A DNA stretch of 64,000 bases from Sphingomonas paucimobilis NBRC 13935 (GTDB taxonomy: Bacteria > Pseudomonadota > Alphaproteobacteria > Sphingomonadales > Sphingomonadaceae), in NCBI RefSeq assembly GCF_000739895.2, contig NZ_BBJS01000012.1, forward strand, positions 62,001 to 126,000, read 5' to 3'. The notes below the pieces were generated by a model. The model had not been told where the DNA came from, searched no databases, and saw nothing but the letters and a program-made list of their open reading frames with translations. How positions within the stretch are numbered: position 1 is the stretch's first letter; each line of letters opens with the position of its first letter. This document shows, piece by piece, positions 18,329 through 26,596 of the stretch. The translations under genes were made by a program, and so were the position numbers.

Positions 18329-20815
18329 TTAGCGATCTTCCTTCGTCGCCTCGATCGCGGCGTTGGCGGCCAAGATATAGGCCGAGGTGGTCGCGACCGT
18401 ATATTCGTTCTCGAACCACAGAAACGGCCAGTCGGTCTTCAACTCGGGGAAGTCGGGCTTCACGATCAGCACGCCCGGCACCAGCCCGCCTGGGATGAAG
18501 CCATAATCGGCACGGTTATGGCCATAGCCGACCAGCTTGGACGCGGTGCCCACGGTGGAGACCAGGGACAGATTGTTCGCCGGATGCCGCCCGAGCACAT
18601 AGTCAATCGCGTTCAGCGTATAGTCGGTGCCGATGATCTCCGGAAACGCCTTGTGCATCAGGAACATGGTCGATCCGAACTCGACCACCTGATGCGATCC
18701 GGCCCAATTGGCCTCGCTGATCGGCACACCGAAGGGGTTCTTGCCGACTTCCGCATCCATTTTCGCTTTGGCCTGGCGGACCAGGGGCACCAGCGCGGCG
18801 CGGTATTTTGCATCCATATAGGGAATGGCGCGGATCGCCGAGGCGCCGACCCAGGCGAAGCTCTTGGTGATCACCGGCATCAGGCTGCGCAGCCGGTCGG
18901 CATACACCTTGTCGCCCTTGCTGGTGATCAGCAGTTCGACCGTCGCGCCGACATTGGCGCCGTCCGCCGACCAGGGCGAACCGGAATCGTCGCGGCCGTC
19001 GCCCGCCTTGATCTTCCCCTTTTGCTGGCGAGCCCATAGCGTCTTGGCGGCCTCCAGCGCTTCGGCGGCCATGGCGGGATCGCTGTCGGCGAGCGAGCGG
19101 GACGCGGCGGCGAGCGCGCCCGCCACCGCCAGATTGTTGGCGGGCAGATCGGTGGTGAAGGCCCAGCGATCATCCTGGGCCCCCGACGACCCGCCCTTGC
19201 GCTCGCTGGCCCCCAGCGCGGCGTCATAGGTCAGATTGTCGGTCTGCGATCCCGCATCGCCCAGATGGGCATATTGGCGCTGGACCGGATCGATGATGCC
19301 GACGATCGCATGGCCGAACACCTTGTACTGGGCGAGCAGTTGCAGCACACCGTGGCGGATTTGCTGGATCGCGTCCTGCTTGCCGTCGGGCTTGCGGATT
19401 TCGACCGCGCGAGCGGCCTCGTCCACGCTCGTCTCGTCCCAGTCGAGGCCATAGAGTTCGCGCCCCCAGACGAGATCGCGGACGACGGCGGCGTTTTGCG
19501 GCGTCTGGATGTCGTAGTCGCCGGCATCCTGGAACCCGCCGACATTCAGGCCGGGGATATGCTCGCCGGGCTTGAAGGGGGAGTCGAGGTTCGGCCCCAT
19601 CTTATAGCCATCGAAATGGACATGGTTGGGCGGCGCCTGGCGGGCATCGTCCAGATGCGAGGGCGCGGACCAGACGCGATATTGCTCGCGAATGCCGACA
19701 TGGTCCATCTGCTCGGCGATGAATGTGTCGAGCGAGGTCTGCCAGATCCGGTCATAGGCGTCGGCGGCGATGCGGAACGGGTTGGTGACCTGTCCGCCGT
19801 AAGCGATGGCATAGACGCCAGGCTCGCGCACATTCGAGAAGTCGAACGCGGCATAATTGTAGCGCATCCAGCGCCCGCGCGAGGTGACGGGCGCGCGCAA
19901 CACCGATTGCCGGGTGCCGTCGGCGGCGAGCTTGACCAGTTCCGCCTCGGCAGGGGCGGTCCCGTGCGGATCGGTCTCGATCAGCGCGATCTTGGGGCGG
20001 CCAGGGGTATAGCCCGCCTGGTTGAACGATACGACCGGCGGGCGGACCCAGTTCTTCACGATATTGGGACGGACATGCCAGACGACGGCATTCTCCCTGG
20101 CCCCGACCGCGATCTGCGAGCGGACGACGAACCAGCCATTTTGCGCCCGGTTGCGCGCGTCATAGAGCTCGAGCGCACCGGCGTCCGAGGTGATGGTGAC
20201 GCGGGTGAGCGGGTCTTCGGGCGAAAGCGTGATCGACTTGCCGCCCGCCGCCAGCGGCATGGGATCGCCCGAGCCATCCTTGGCCATCGGTCCGGTCGCA
20301 TGGCGCGGGAAAAGGCCGGGCGCCGTATCCATCAGATAGGTCTTGCCGAAATAGCTGGTCGGCAGGAAATCCAGGTTGAACCCAGCCTTTCCCGCCAGGC
20401 TGGCGGGGAGCGGCTGGTCGAGGTCGACCGCGATGCGAAAGCCGTCGCCCTCGGCGGTGACCTTCACCTTATAGTTCAGCCCGACATCCTTATAGGCGGA
20501 TCGGACCACGATCTGATTGGCCTCAGGCCCGCGGGTGCGGCCGAGAAAGGCGGGGACGGGGTCCCATTGCTCGGGTGTGCGGTTGAGTCGGACCGCGCCG
20601 TCGGTGGCGATCCGTTCGCCATGCAGCACGATCTGGATGCCGGCATTCTTCTCATCGAAGAAGATCGGACTGAATTGATTCTGGTCGACCATCACGGTCA
20701 GCCCTTGAGTCTCCAGCGTTTCGGCCGGCGTGACCGTCAGCGATTGGGCCAGGGCATGGGCGCTGGCCAACAGGCTGGCCGACGTCAACAAGGTAAACCC
20801 TATCCGTTTCAGCAT
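18329..20815 (-). CDS. Glycoside hydrolase family 9 endoglucanase-like protein, secreted
   Basis: Family 9 enzymes hydrolyse beta-1,4-glucans by inversion. An 828-residue precursor begins with a signal peptide ending in AHALAQ. A beta-rich N-terminal region is followed by the Ig-like CelD_N domain (starting PPVVSFNQAGYTPGRPK) and the alpha/alpha barrel. The catalytic-base motif DAGDYD is near residue 430, the C-terminal Y-V-L-G-R-H-P...G-Y-G-H-N-R segment is present, and the acid Glu lies in F-E-N-E-Y-T near residue 802. A LacI-type palindrome sits 18 bases before the start codon, implying sugar control. It has no carbohydrate-gene neighbours. The substrate (cellulose, mixed-linkage glucan or similar) is uncertain. 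Confidence 0.87.
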   Translation of the reverse strand: MLKRIGFTLLTSASLLASAHALAQSLTVTPAETLETQGLTVMVDQNQFSPIFFDEKNAGIQIVLHGERIATDGAVRLNRTPEQWDPVPAFLGRTRGPEANQIVVRSAYKDVGLNYKVKVTAEGDGFRIAVDLDQPLPASLAGKAGFNLDFLPTSYFGKTYLMDTAPGLFPRHATGPMAKDGSGDPMPLAAGGKSITLSPEDPLTRVTITSDAGALELYDARNRAQNGWFVVRSQIAVGARENAVVWHVRPNIVKNWVRPPVVSFNQAGYTPGRPKIALIETDPHGTAPAEAELVKLAADGTRQSVLRAPVTSRGRWMRYNYAAFDFSNVREPGVYAIAYGGQVTNPFRIAADAYDRIWQTSLDTFIAEQMDHVGIREQYRVWSAPSHLDDARQAPPNHVHFDGYKMGPNLDSPFKPGEHIPGLNVGGFQDAGDYDIQTPQNAAVVRDLVWGRELYGLDWDETSVDEAARAVEIRKPDGKQDAIQQIRHGVLQLLAQYKVFGHAIVGIIDPVQRQYAHLGDAGSQTDNLTYDAALGASERKGGSSGAQDDRWAFTTDLPANNLAVAGALAAASRSLADSDPAMAAEALEAAKTLWARQQKGKIKAGDGRDDSGSPWSADGANVGATVELLITSKGDKVYADRLRSLMPVITKSFAWVGASAIRAIPYMDAKYRAALVPLVRQAKAKMDAEVGKNPFGVPISEANWAGSHQVVEFGSTMFLMHKAFPEIIGTDYTLNAIDYVLGRHPANNLSLVSTVGTASKLVGYGHNRADYGFIPGGLVPGVLIVKPDFPELKTDWPFLWFENEYTVATTSAYILAANAAIEATKEDR

Positions 20816-20832
20816 TACCCCTCCTTGTACGC

Positions 20833-20844
20833 GATAGCGCTATC
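20833..20844. promoter_or_regulatory. LacI-family-type operator before the GH9 gene
   Basis: GATAGCGCTATC is a perfect 12-base palindrome with the central CG step typical of LacI-family sites. Placed 18 bases upstream of the GH9 start codon, it would block transcription or early elongation when occupied. The cognate regulator is not in the window. Confidence 0.65.
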
Positions 20845-21085
20845 ATTTTTATAGGCGGGAACGGCGCAAAAAAGCTTGGCGCCTAACGCTTCGCCAACCC
20901 ACCTATACGGGGCGGCTACCGCCTCCGATAACGGTCAATCTGGGCCGAAATTTTGGATTAAACAATGAAAAAATAGGGGTTTGCTTTAGATCAACGTCAG
21001 CGGTCCGGCTATGGCAGGGGCCAGAAGAGAGGCCATCGGTATACCGCTCACATGAGACGATTGGCGGCAGATCATGGAAGACATG
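20845..21085. other. Non-coding gap upstream of the GH9 gene
   Basis: The space between the GH9 start and the TPR-protein gene is about 320 bases, including the operator and a terminator described separately. The remainder is noticeably A+T-richer (around 20940-20995) than its surroundings, as expected of a promoter region. I see no gene-sized coding frame or RNA signature in it. Confidence 0.5.
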
Positions 21086-21122
21086 AAAAAGGGCACGGAC
21101 GGATGACCGCCCGCGCCCTTTT
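21086..21122 (-). terminator. Terminator of the TPR-protein gene
   Basis: On the minus strand the stem AAAGGGCGCGGGCGG pairs with the complement arm CCGTCCGTGCCCTTT (two G-U-type pairs) around a TCAT loop, followed by a five-base T run. It lies 18 bases after the stop codon of the TPR gene. Confidence 0.82.
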
Positions 21123-21139
21123 GGCCAATCAGGATTCGA

Positions 21140-21778
21140 TCAGGACTTGGTGGACTTGTAACGCGGCTGGGCGCGGCCGGCCTCGTCGGCGGCCTGACGG
21201 ATCAACTGGATGTTACGCTTGATCGAGGCGGCAAGGGTGGAGCGGATCGCCTCGTCGGCGTCCGAGCCGGCCGGCACTTCGCGCAGCAGTTGCAGCCATT
21301 CGCCGATCGCCTCGTCATGCTGACCCTTGAAGTCCTTCTCCATCGCGAAATAGAAGCGCGCCCGCGCGTCGCGCGGATCGAGCGCCAAGGCCTTGCGGAA
21401 AGCATCGGCGGCCTGCGGGGGCAGGTTGACGTCGCTCGACTTCGTCGTCTGCATCAGCGTTTCGCCCAATGCCGACCAGGCCGTCGACTGGTTGGGATCG
21501 ATCGCCAGCGAGGCGCGATAGGCCGTCGCCGCCTCGTCGAAGCGGCGCTTGGCGAGGAGCGCGTCGCCGAGCTGCTTCTGCGCGGCGGCGTCGCCCGGTG
21601 CCTTGGCGGCGGCGGCCTTGGCGACCGTCGGATCGGCGGCGGGAGTGGGGCGTTCGACAAAAACCGGCGTCACGACCGGCTTATCCGCCGGACGTCGCAG
21701 CAGCGCCATCGCGATGAAGGCCAGAACGGCCAAGACGAGCACGATGCCCGCGATGACGAAGAATTTACGCCGTTTCAT
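21140..21778 (-). CDS. TPR-repeat membrane-anchored protein
   Basis: About 212 residues: a basic N-terminus (MKRRKFF), one membrane helix (VIAGIVLVLAVLAFIAMALL), a Pro-rich linker, then three tetratricopeptide repeats (for example AAAQKQLGDALLAKRRFDEAATAYRA and QAADAFRKALALDP). The layout resembles the C-terminal TPR part of CcmH/CycH-type cytochrome c maturation proteins, but no other maturation genes are nearby, so only a protein-interaction role can be claimed. Start 21778 is preferred over 21796 because an AGGGA site lies just before it. Confidence 0.75.
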   Translation of the reverse strand: MKRRKFFVIAGIVLVLAVLAFIAMALLRRPADKPVVTPVFVERPTPAADPTVAKAAAAKAPGDAAAQKQLGDALLAKRRFDEAATAYRASLAIDPNQSTAWSALGETLMQTTKSSDVNLPPQAADAFRKALALDPRDARARFYFAMEKDFKGQHDEAIGEWLQLLREVPAGSDADEAIRSTLAASIKRNIQLIRQAADEAGRAQPRYKSTKS

Positions 21779-22017
21779 TGATCGATCCCTGCTCATTGGT
21801 CGGCAAAGCCTATCCTGCGATTCGCCTTGCCATAGCGTAAAAGGGGGAAATCACCCGAAAATCCATGTCTTATCTTGGAACAGATTCTGGCAAGCCGCTG
21901 ACGCGGAAGGTTATTGTCCGGATTTTTACCGGGTGCGATAACAATGGGGTGCGCGATATAACGGCTTCATCATGATGGTGCCGAGTCGCCTATGGTTTAA
22001 GTTTCGAAGGACGATCG

Positions 22018-22710
22018 ATGCTCAAGTTCACCACCTTCCTGCTTTCGGTCGCCGCCGTCGCTCTCGGCGCGACTTCGGCCCAGGCGGCACCGGGCACGGT
22101 AACCAGCACGGCCAATGACTTTTATACGGCGCAGCGCAATGTGCCGGCCGGCTCGACGGTGGTGACGTTCGACAGTTCGCAGTTGCCGAACGGCTTCTCG
22201 CTGCAAGGTGGTACGATCGCGACCTCGTCGGTTTGGGACCCCAGCATCGGCAACTGGAAGTATCTGGCCCCGGCCGGAGACTCGACCAACTTCCTGGCGA
22301 CCCTGCCCAATGCCTCGACCACGCTGACCGCCGACAAGCGCTTCGGCTATGGCAGCGTCGGCCTGAACTGGGGCTCGATGGACACCTCGAACGTCCTCGA
22401 TGTTCTGGACATCTTCGGCAACGTGATCACCTCGATCACCGGCTCCAACCTGCTGTCGAACCGTTCGCTGCTCGACTTTAGCACGAACCGCTACGTCACC
22501 TATTCGCTCGACCCCAATAGCGGTCAGCAGATCGGCGGCCTGCGCTTCACCTCGCCGAACAGCAATGGCTGGGCGTTCGAGGTCGACGATATTGCATTCA
22601 GCAATGCCTCGCCGGCGGCGGTGCCGGAACCGGCCTCGATCGCACTCTTCGGCGCGGGTCTGGCGGGTCTGGTCGGGGTGGCGCGTCGCCGCCGCCGGCA
22701 GGCCGCCTGA
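22018..22710 (+). CDS. PEP-CTERM sorting domain protein (first of tandem pair)
   Basis: A 230-residue exported protein. The signal peptide ends near SAQAA. The C-terminus is a complete PEP-CTERM sorting signal: VPEP, a hydrophobic helix (ASIALFGAGLAGLVGVA) and the basic tail RRRRRQ. Such proteins are cut and released or anchored by an exosortase, often together with exopolysaccharide. The middle contains FGYGSVGLNWGSMDTSNVLD, a block also present in the next gene. GAAGG lies seven bases before the start. The surface role is unknown. Confidence 0.88.
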   Translation: MLKFTTFLLSVAAVALGATSAQAAPGTVTSTANDFYTAQRNVPAGSTVVTFDSSQLPNGFSLQGGTIATSSVWDPSIGNWKYLAPAGDSTNFLATLPNASTTLTADKRFGYGSVGLNWGSMDTSNVLDVLDIFGNVITSITGSNLLSNRSLLDFSTNRYVTYSLDPNSGQQIGGLRFTSPNSNGWAFEVDDIAFSNASPAAVPEPASIALFGAGLAGLVGVARRRRRQAA

Positions 22711-22830
22711 AGGAAGCGCCTCGCGCCGTTACGATCGTAGCGGCGCGGATCGAGATGATGGCCGGGCGTGCGTGACCGGCCTGCCATCCAGGACGATCTG
22801 GGTCGGGTTTGACAGATAACAGGGAGAACG

Positions 22831-23514
22831 ATGATGGCGGGTATGATGAAGAAGATGGCGGCGGCGGGCATCGTGGCCGGCGCGCTGGTATCGACGGCGG
22901 CGACGGCCGGCATGACCAATGTCGCCTATGACCAGCCGGCCCCGGCGGGCGCGACCCTGGTCGACTTCAACAGCAACGGCACTCCTGGTGCGACCAACCT
23001 GCCGACCGGCTTCTCGCTGGTGGGAGGTCAACTCGTGACCGGCGCGGCCAATGGCTACAGCCCCCCCTTGGGCGACACGACCCAGTATCTCATGGTCAAC
23101 GCCAATCAGAGCGCGACGCTGAAATCGAACAATTCGGTCGGTTATGACAGCGTCAGCCTTTATTGGGGTTCGGCCGATACCTTCAACACGCTCAACGTGC
23201 TCGATACCGCCAACCGGATCATCAAGACGATCAGCGGCCTGGATTTCGCGGCACCCGGGGCCAACAACTCCTTCAACGACTATAACAATCCGAAGTACAA
23301 CCAGTACGTCACCTACACGCTGGACAGCCTGACCGGTGCACGGATCGGCGGCCTGCAGTTCCTGTCGACCGGGACCGCTTTCGAACTCGACAATGTCGCC
23401 TTCTTCAACTCGCACCCGACCTCGGTGCCGGAGCCGGCGACGCTGACCCTGTTCGGCGCTGGCATCGGTGGCCTGATCGCTGCCTCGCGCCGTCGTCGCA
23501 AGAAGGCGGCCTGA
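22831..23514 (+). CDS. PEP-CTERM sorting domain protein (second of tandem pair)
   Basis: Paralogue of the preceding gene, 227 residues, 120 bases downstream. It has a signal peptide (MKKMAAAGIVAGALVSTAATAG), a beta-rich mature part with GYDSVSLYWGSADTFNTLNV matching the upstream block, and a sorting signal VPEPATLTLFGAGIGGLIAASRRRRKK. The alternate starts 22831, 22834, 22843 and 22846 are all in frame; the GGGAGAACG site favours the first two. A strong terminator follows, so the two genes may form one transcript. The conserved W-G-S-x-D-T motif resembles an exosortase-dependent surface-protein family; this assignment is by eye. Confidence 0.87.
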   Translation: MMAGMMKKMAAAGIVAGALVSTAATAGMTNVAYDQPAPAGATLVDFNSNGTPGATNLPTGFSLVGGQLVTGAANGYSPPLGDTTQYLMVNANQSATLKSNNSVGYDSVSLYWGSADTFNTLNVLDTANRIIKTISGLDFAAPGANNSFNDYNNPKYNQYVTYTLDSLTGARIGGLQFLSTGTAFELDNVAFFNSHPTSVPEPATLTLFGAGIGGLIAASRRRRKKAA

Positions 23515-23562
23515 TCCTTCGCGGATAGCGGCACCGGTCGATCCGATCGGTGTCGTTTCAGC

Positions 23563-23588
23563 AAAAGGCGGCTTCGGCCGCCTTTTTT
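23563..23588 (+). terminator. Rho-independent terminator after the PEP-CTERM pair
   Basis: A perfect ten-base stem (AAAAGGCGGC with GCCGCCTTTT) around a stable TTCG tetraloop, ending in a six-base T run, 48 bases after the stop. Confidence 0.92.
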
Positions 23589-23629
23589 ATTGGCGTGCGT
23601 TTCGGGACATTGAGCGCCAAATCGGATCC

Positions 23630-23694
23630 GTCATCCCAGCGGGGCTGGGCATTCAGCTTTAACTACTCAGCGACCCAGCCTGCGTTGGGGTGAC
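23630..23694. repeat. Short intergenic inverted repeat (GTCATCCCAGC type)
   Basis: Bounded by GTCATCCCAGCG at the left and the complement of GTCACCCCAACG at the right, with inner arms GCTGGG and CCCAGC. This looks like a dispersed intergenic element. A related but more degenerate stretch appears near 48199-48322. Confidence 0.5.
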
Positions 23695-23800
23695 CATCAA
23701 CGGAACCGCCCGATATGCTCTCATCGACTGGTCGGGGGCGACGTATGCAATGACGTCATCAGCTTTCAGAGGGGGGCGTCCCGATCTGTCCCCGCCCGGA

Positions 23801-25165
23801 TCAGGTGGCAGCCGAGCCCAGCGCTTCCATCTCGCCGACGACGCGGGCCTTTCGTCCATAGACGAGTTCGAACAGCGGACTGGCCATCATGGTGGTGACG
23901 ATCGCCATCAGTACCAGCATGGAGAATAGCGTCGGCCCGATAATGCCCTTCTGCAACCCGATATTGATGATGATGAGTTCCATCAGGCCCCGCGAGTTCA
24001 TCAGCGCGCCGATCCCCAGCGCCGTCCGGTTGTCCTCGCCACATGCGCGCGCGGCGAGATAGCAGGCGCCGAACTTCGCCGCGACTGAGGCGATCAGGAT
24101 GACGATCGCGATCAGCAGCAGCGGTGCCGAATTGACCATGTCCATCCGCGTGTTCAGCCCCGAATAGGTGAAGAACATCGGGAGCAGCAGGACGACCGCC
24201 AGCGGCTCGACCTTCTTCTTCAACTCGGTGACGAACAGCCCGCGCGGCATGAAGACGCCGAGGATGAAGCCGCCGAAAATGCCGTGAACCCCGATCGCGT
24301 CCATGATGAACGCCGACACGCAAAAGGCCATCAACGTGATGGCGAGGACGTTGGTCGACATCTCTCCCCGCGCCTCGACCGCGCGGCCAAGCGGGGCAAA
24401 GAGGCGGCGGCCGAACAGCAGCAGAAAGCCGACATAGAGAATTGCGCCGCCGATCGCGAGGATCGCGACGCCGCTGCCCCCGCCGAAGGTGGCCAGCACC
24501 ACCGCCAGCACGCACCAGGATGCGGCATCATCGAACGCCCCTGCCGCCAGCGACAGCGTGCCGAGCGGACTGTTCGCGAGCCCGCGCTCGTTGATGATCC
24601 GCGCCAGCATCGGAAAGGCGGTCAGCGCGATGCAGGCACCCATGAACAGCGAGGCATTGGCTTGGCTGATTCCCGGCGCGAACAGCCCGGGCACGGTCAG
24701 CAGCCAAGGCGTGATGAGCAAGGCTATCAGGAAAGGCGCGACGACGCCCGAGGCCGATACGGCCATGGCACTGCGCGCCTTGGACTCGAAATGGTCGAGC
24801 CGTAGCGTCAGGCCGACCAAGAACATGTAGAGCGCCACGCCCAATTGCGCGCCGGCGTAAAGGACGTTGCGCGTCTCCTTGGGAAAAATCGCGCCCTGCA
24901 ATTCGGGCCAGACCAGTCCGAGGAGCGAGGGGCCAAGTACCACGCCGGCGATCATCTCTCCCACCACCGGCGGTTGCGCGAGGAATTTCTGCCCCAGCCA
25001 GCCGACGATGCGGCAGGCGAACAGGATCACCGCCAATTGCAGGAAGAAATGGATGCTGTAATCGCCTGGTACGTAGCTGGACGCGGCACCCGCAGTGGCG
25101 GGACCATGGGGCGACAATATTGTTGTGGCGGTCCGCCAGAAGCTGTCGAACGCGTCATGGATCAC
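23801..25165 (-). CDS. CPA2-family cation:proton antiporter
   Basis: A 454-residue membrane protein of the Kef/NhaP-like CPA2 family, exchanging Na+ or K+ for protons. Twelve or so hydrophobic helices are visible. Family landmarks are QPPVVGEMIAGVVLGPSLLG after the first helices, YMFLVGLTL, the discontinuous helix ALTAFPMLARII, and AAGAFDDAASWCVLAVV with the ion-binding D-D. It lacks the C-terminal TrkA-N (RCK) domain of KefB/KefC, so it is the short form. The start is GTG 25165. It stands alone. Confidence 0.9.
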   Translation of the reverse strand: MIHDAFDSFWRTATTILSPHGPATAGAASSYVPGDYSIHFFLQLAVILFACRIVGWLGQKFLAQPPVVGEMIAGVVLGPSLLGLVWPELQGAIFPKETRNVLYAGAQLGVALYMFLVGLTLRLDHFESKARSAMAVSASGVVAPFLIALLITPWLLTVPGLFAPGISQANASLFMGACIALTAFPMLARIINERGLANSPLGTLSLAAGAFDDAASWCVLAVVLATFGGGSGVAILAIGGAILYVGFLLLFGRRLFAPLGRAVEARGEMSTNVLAITLMAFCVSAFIMDAIGVHGIFGGFILGVFMPRGLFVTELKKKVEPLAVVLLLPMFFTYSGLNTRMDMVNSAPLLLIAIVILIASVAAKFGACYLAARACGEDNRTALGIGALMNSRGLMELIIINIGLQKGIIGPTLFSMLVLMAIVTTMMASPLFELVYGRKARVVGEMEALGSAAT

Positions 25166-25462
25166 CGCAAATTTCCCCCTCGACCCGGCGCCGATAAGTG
25201 GTCCGGGAAGACGATGCCCACATCATCGCCCTATCCTGCTATCCAATCTGTTTGCCGGGGGATTTTTGTCGGAGCAAGCGGGAAAAAGCTTGCCGGGCGA
25301 AACCCGCAGCATCCGCGAACATGGGTAAAATCCCAATCAAATCTGCGTTATAGCCTGGGGCGGGCAGACCATGGCTGGATCGGCCGGCGGCTCCTGCTCC
25401 CCGGGGGCATTTTCGAGGCAAAGCGCTGATTGGATAGGGGGTGAGCAGCGCCCAGCGGCATT

Positions 25463-25736
25463 CTATCTTCATCGCATCGCGCTTCTGATCGGCCCATCCT
25501 AAATTATCGTCGTCCAAGAACAGCGGCGTCGGCGGGGCCTCGGCCTCGATCAGAGCGAGCAGCGCCTGCGCCGCCTTGGCCGGAACGCCCGGATGGTTTC
25601 CGCTCTTGATCTGTCCGGCCGTGTGGAGCGGATCCATCACGGCGTCATAGTCGCCAATGCTGTGCGGAGTGCGGTTCATGGAGCGTTTCGCCCCATTGGT
25701 GCGGAATTAGCCGGGTGCCAGCGCAGTGCCGTGCGG
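25463..25736 (-). pseudogene. Remnant of a short-chain dehydrogenase (SDR), C-terminal part
   Basis: Reading leftwards from about 25736 the frame gives ALAPG, then an in-frame TAA at 25707-25709, then FRTNGAKRSMNRTPHSIG, DYDAVMDPL and PAKAAQALLALIEAEAPP followed by LFLDDDNLGWADQKRDAMKIE. This matches, in order, the C-terminal part of classical SDRs: the PG-x-FRT region, the IADYD segment, the G-D-P-x-KAA-x-A helix and the LLLG-D-D-A region. The nucleotide-binding and catalytic halves are missing, the frame is interrupted, and the sequence after residue MKIE no longer resembles the family. It is a decayed gene; its former substrate is unknown. Confidence 0.62.
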
Positions 25737-25919
25737 GTAGGCCGGGCAGGATCGCCTTGATCCCCGCGAGAGACCCGAGCACAGCGATCTCGCTTTTCGC
25801 GGTGCATCGTACTTCTGGTCGAGGAACGGGCTATCCGATGCGAAACTCGCTCCCGCAGTTCTCGAAATTGCCGATCCTCTACGGCGTCTAGCGGTCTTGA
25901 GGATAAGCGCCGATCGAGG
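25737..25919. other. Non-coding, probably decayed sequence
   Basis: No supportable gene. Short open stretches exist on both strands, but none has a start, ribosome-binding site or recognisable motif. Together with the SDR remnant next to it this looks like a degraded accessory gene region. Confidence 0.45.
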
Positions 25920-26441
25920 TCAGTGCAGCGGCTTGTCCAGAAGAGGATCGGCGGGACAGGTCGCGTTGAGCGGCGAAAGCCGGTAATGCCATTCGGCGGC
26001 GCGCTGTTTGCCCTCGGCGATCCCCTCGATCCGGCCGGTCAGATTGTCACCCTTACGGATGTAGATAACCCGTTGCGGAAAATCATGATCGAGATTTTCG
26101 AACACCGCTTTTCCCTTGGCGATCGCCACCGCCTTGAAGGCCGTGGGCTGCTGCCCTTGGGGACTGGCCAGGAATGCAATCCCTTCCGGTGTGCGATCGA
26201 TGCGGGACCATTCCCAACTGGTACGGCCATTGCGGATCGATTTGCTGATGCCCAGCATCACCCCGCCGCGATCGTCGGTCCATGTCTCGGCTGCTTCGCC
26301 GCGAGGGGAGCATTCCAGCCAATGGCCCGCCATCCAAGACAGGTCAGCAACCTGCGTTGCAGAGGCGCTTTTGCTCGCGCCGAGGATGGCCATAGCCATA
26401 AGGGCTTGGCCAAAGACACGTCGTACAACATGACCAGGCAT
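25920..26441 (-). CDS. DUF6265-family exported protein
   Basis: A 173-residue protein with a signal peptide (MPGHVVRRVFGQALMAMAILGAS to SASA) and the DUF6265 hallmark LSWMAGHWLE near the mature N-terminus, followed by E-T-W, GVMLGISKSIRNG, FENLDHDFPQRVIY and a WHYRL ending. The family is probably a small beta-barrel (lipocalin-like) of unknown function. GAAGG about nine bases before ATG 26441 fixes the start, shortening the open frame by 23 codons. Confidence 0.8.
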   Translation of the reverse strand: MPGHVVRRVFGQALMAMAILGASKSASATQVADLSWMAGHWLECSPRGEAAETWTDDRGGVMLGISKSIRNGRTSWEWSRIDRTPEGIAFLASPQGQQPTAFKAVAIAKGKAVFENLDHDFPQRVIYIRKGDNLTGRIEGIAEGKQRAAEWHYRLSPLNATCPADPLLDKPLH

Positions 26442-26596
26442 GATGAACCTTCCGCGCGATAGGGATCCTTGCACGGCGGCATATCCCAAGCGATACTGGT
26501 TCGTCAGCATTCCAAAGCCCAGCCTCGGGGAAGACGGGCCGTTGATAGACGGCCGGTCGAGCAGGCCTCACTCAGGTCCACTCGACCAGATCAGTG

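Noticed and set aside
21140-21778. Cytochrome c maturation CcmH/CycH assignment
   Set aside because: Only TPRs and a membrane helix are shared; no other ccm gene is nearby.
25239-25462. Full-length 146-residue protein downstream of the SDR remnant
   Set aside because: Only the first part has SDR similarity; the rest is Arg/Pro-rich and looks like frameshifted or random sequence.
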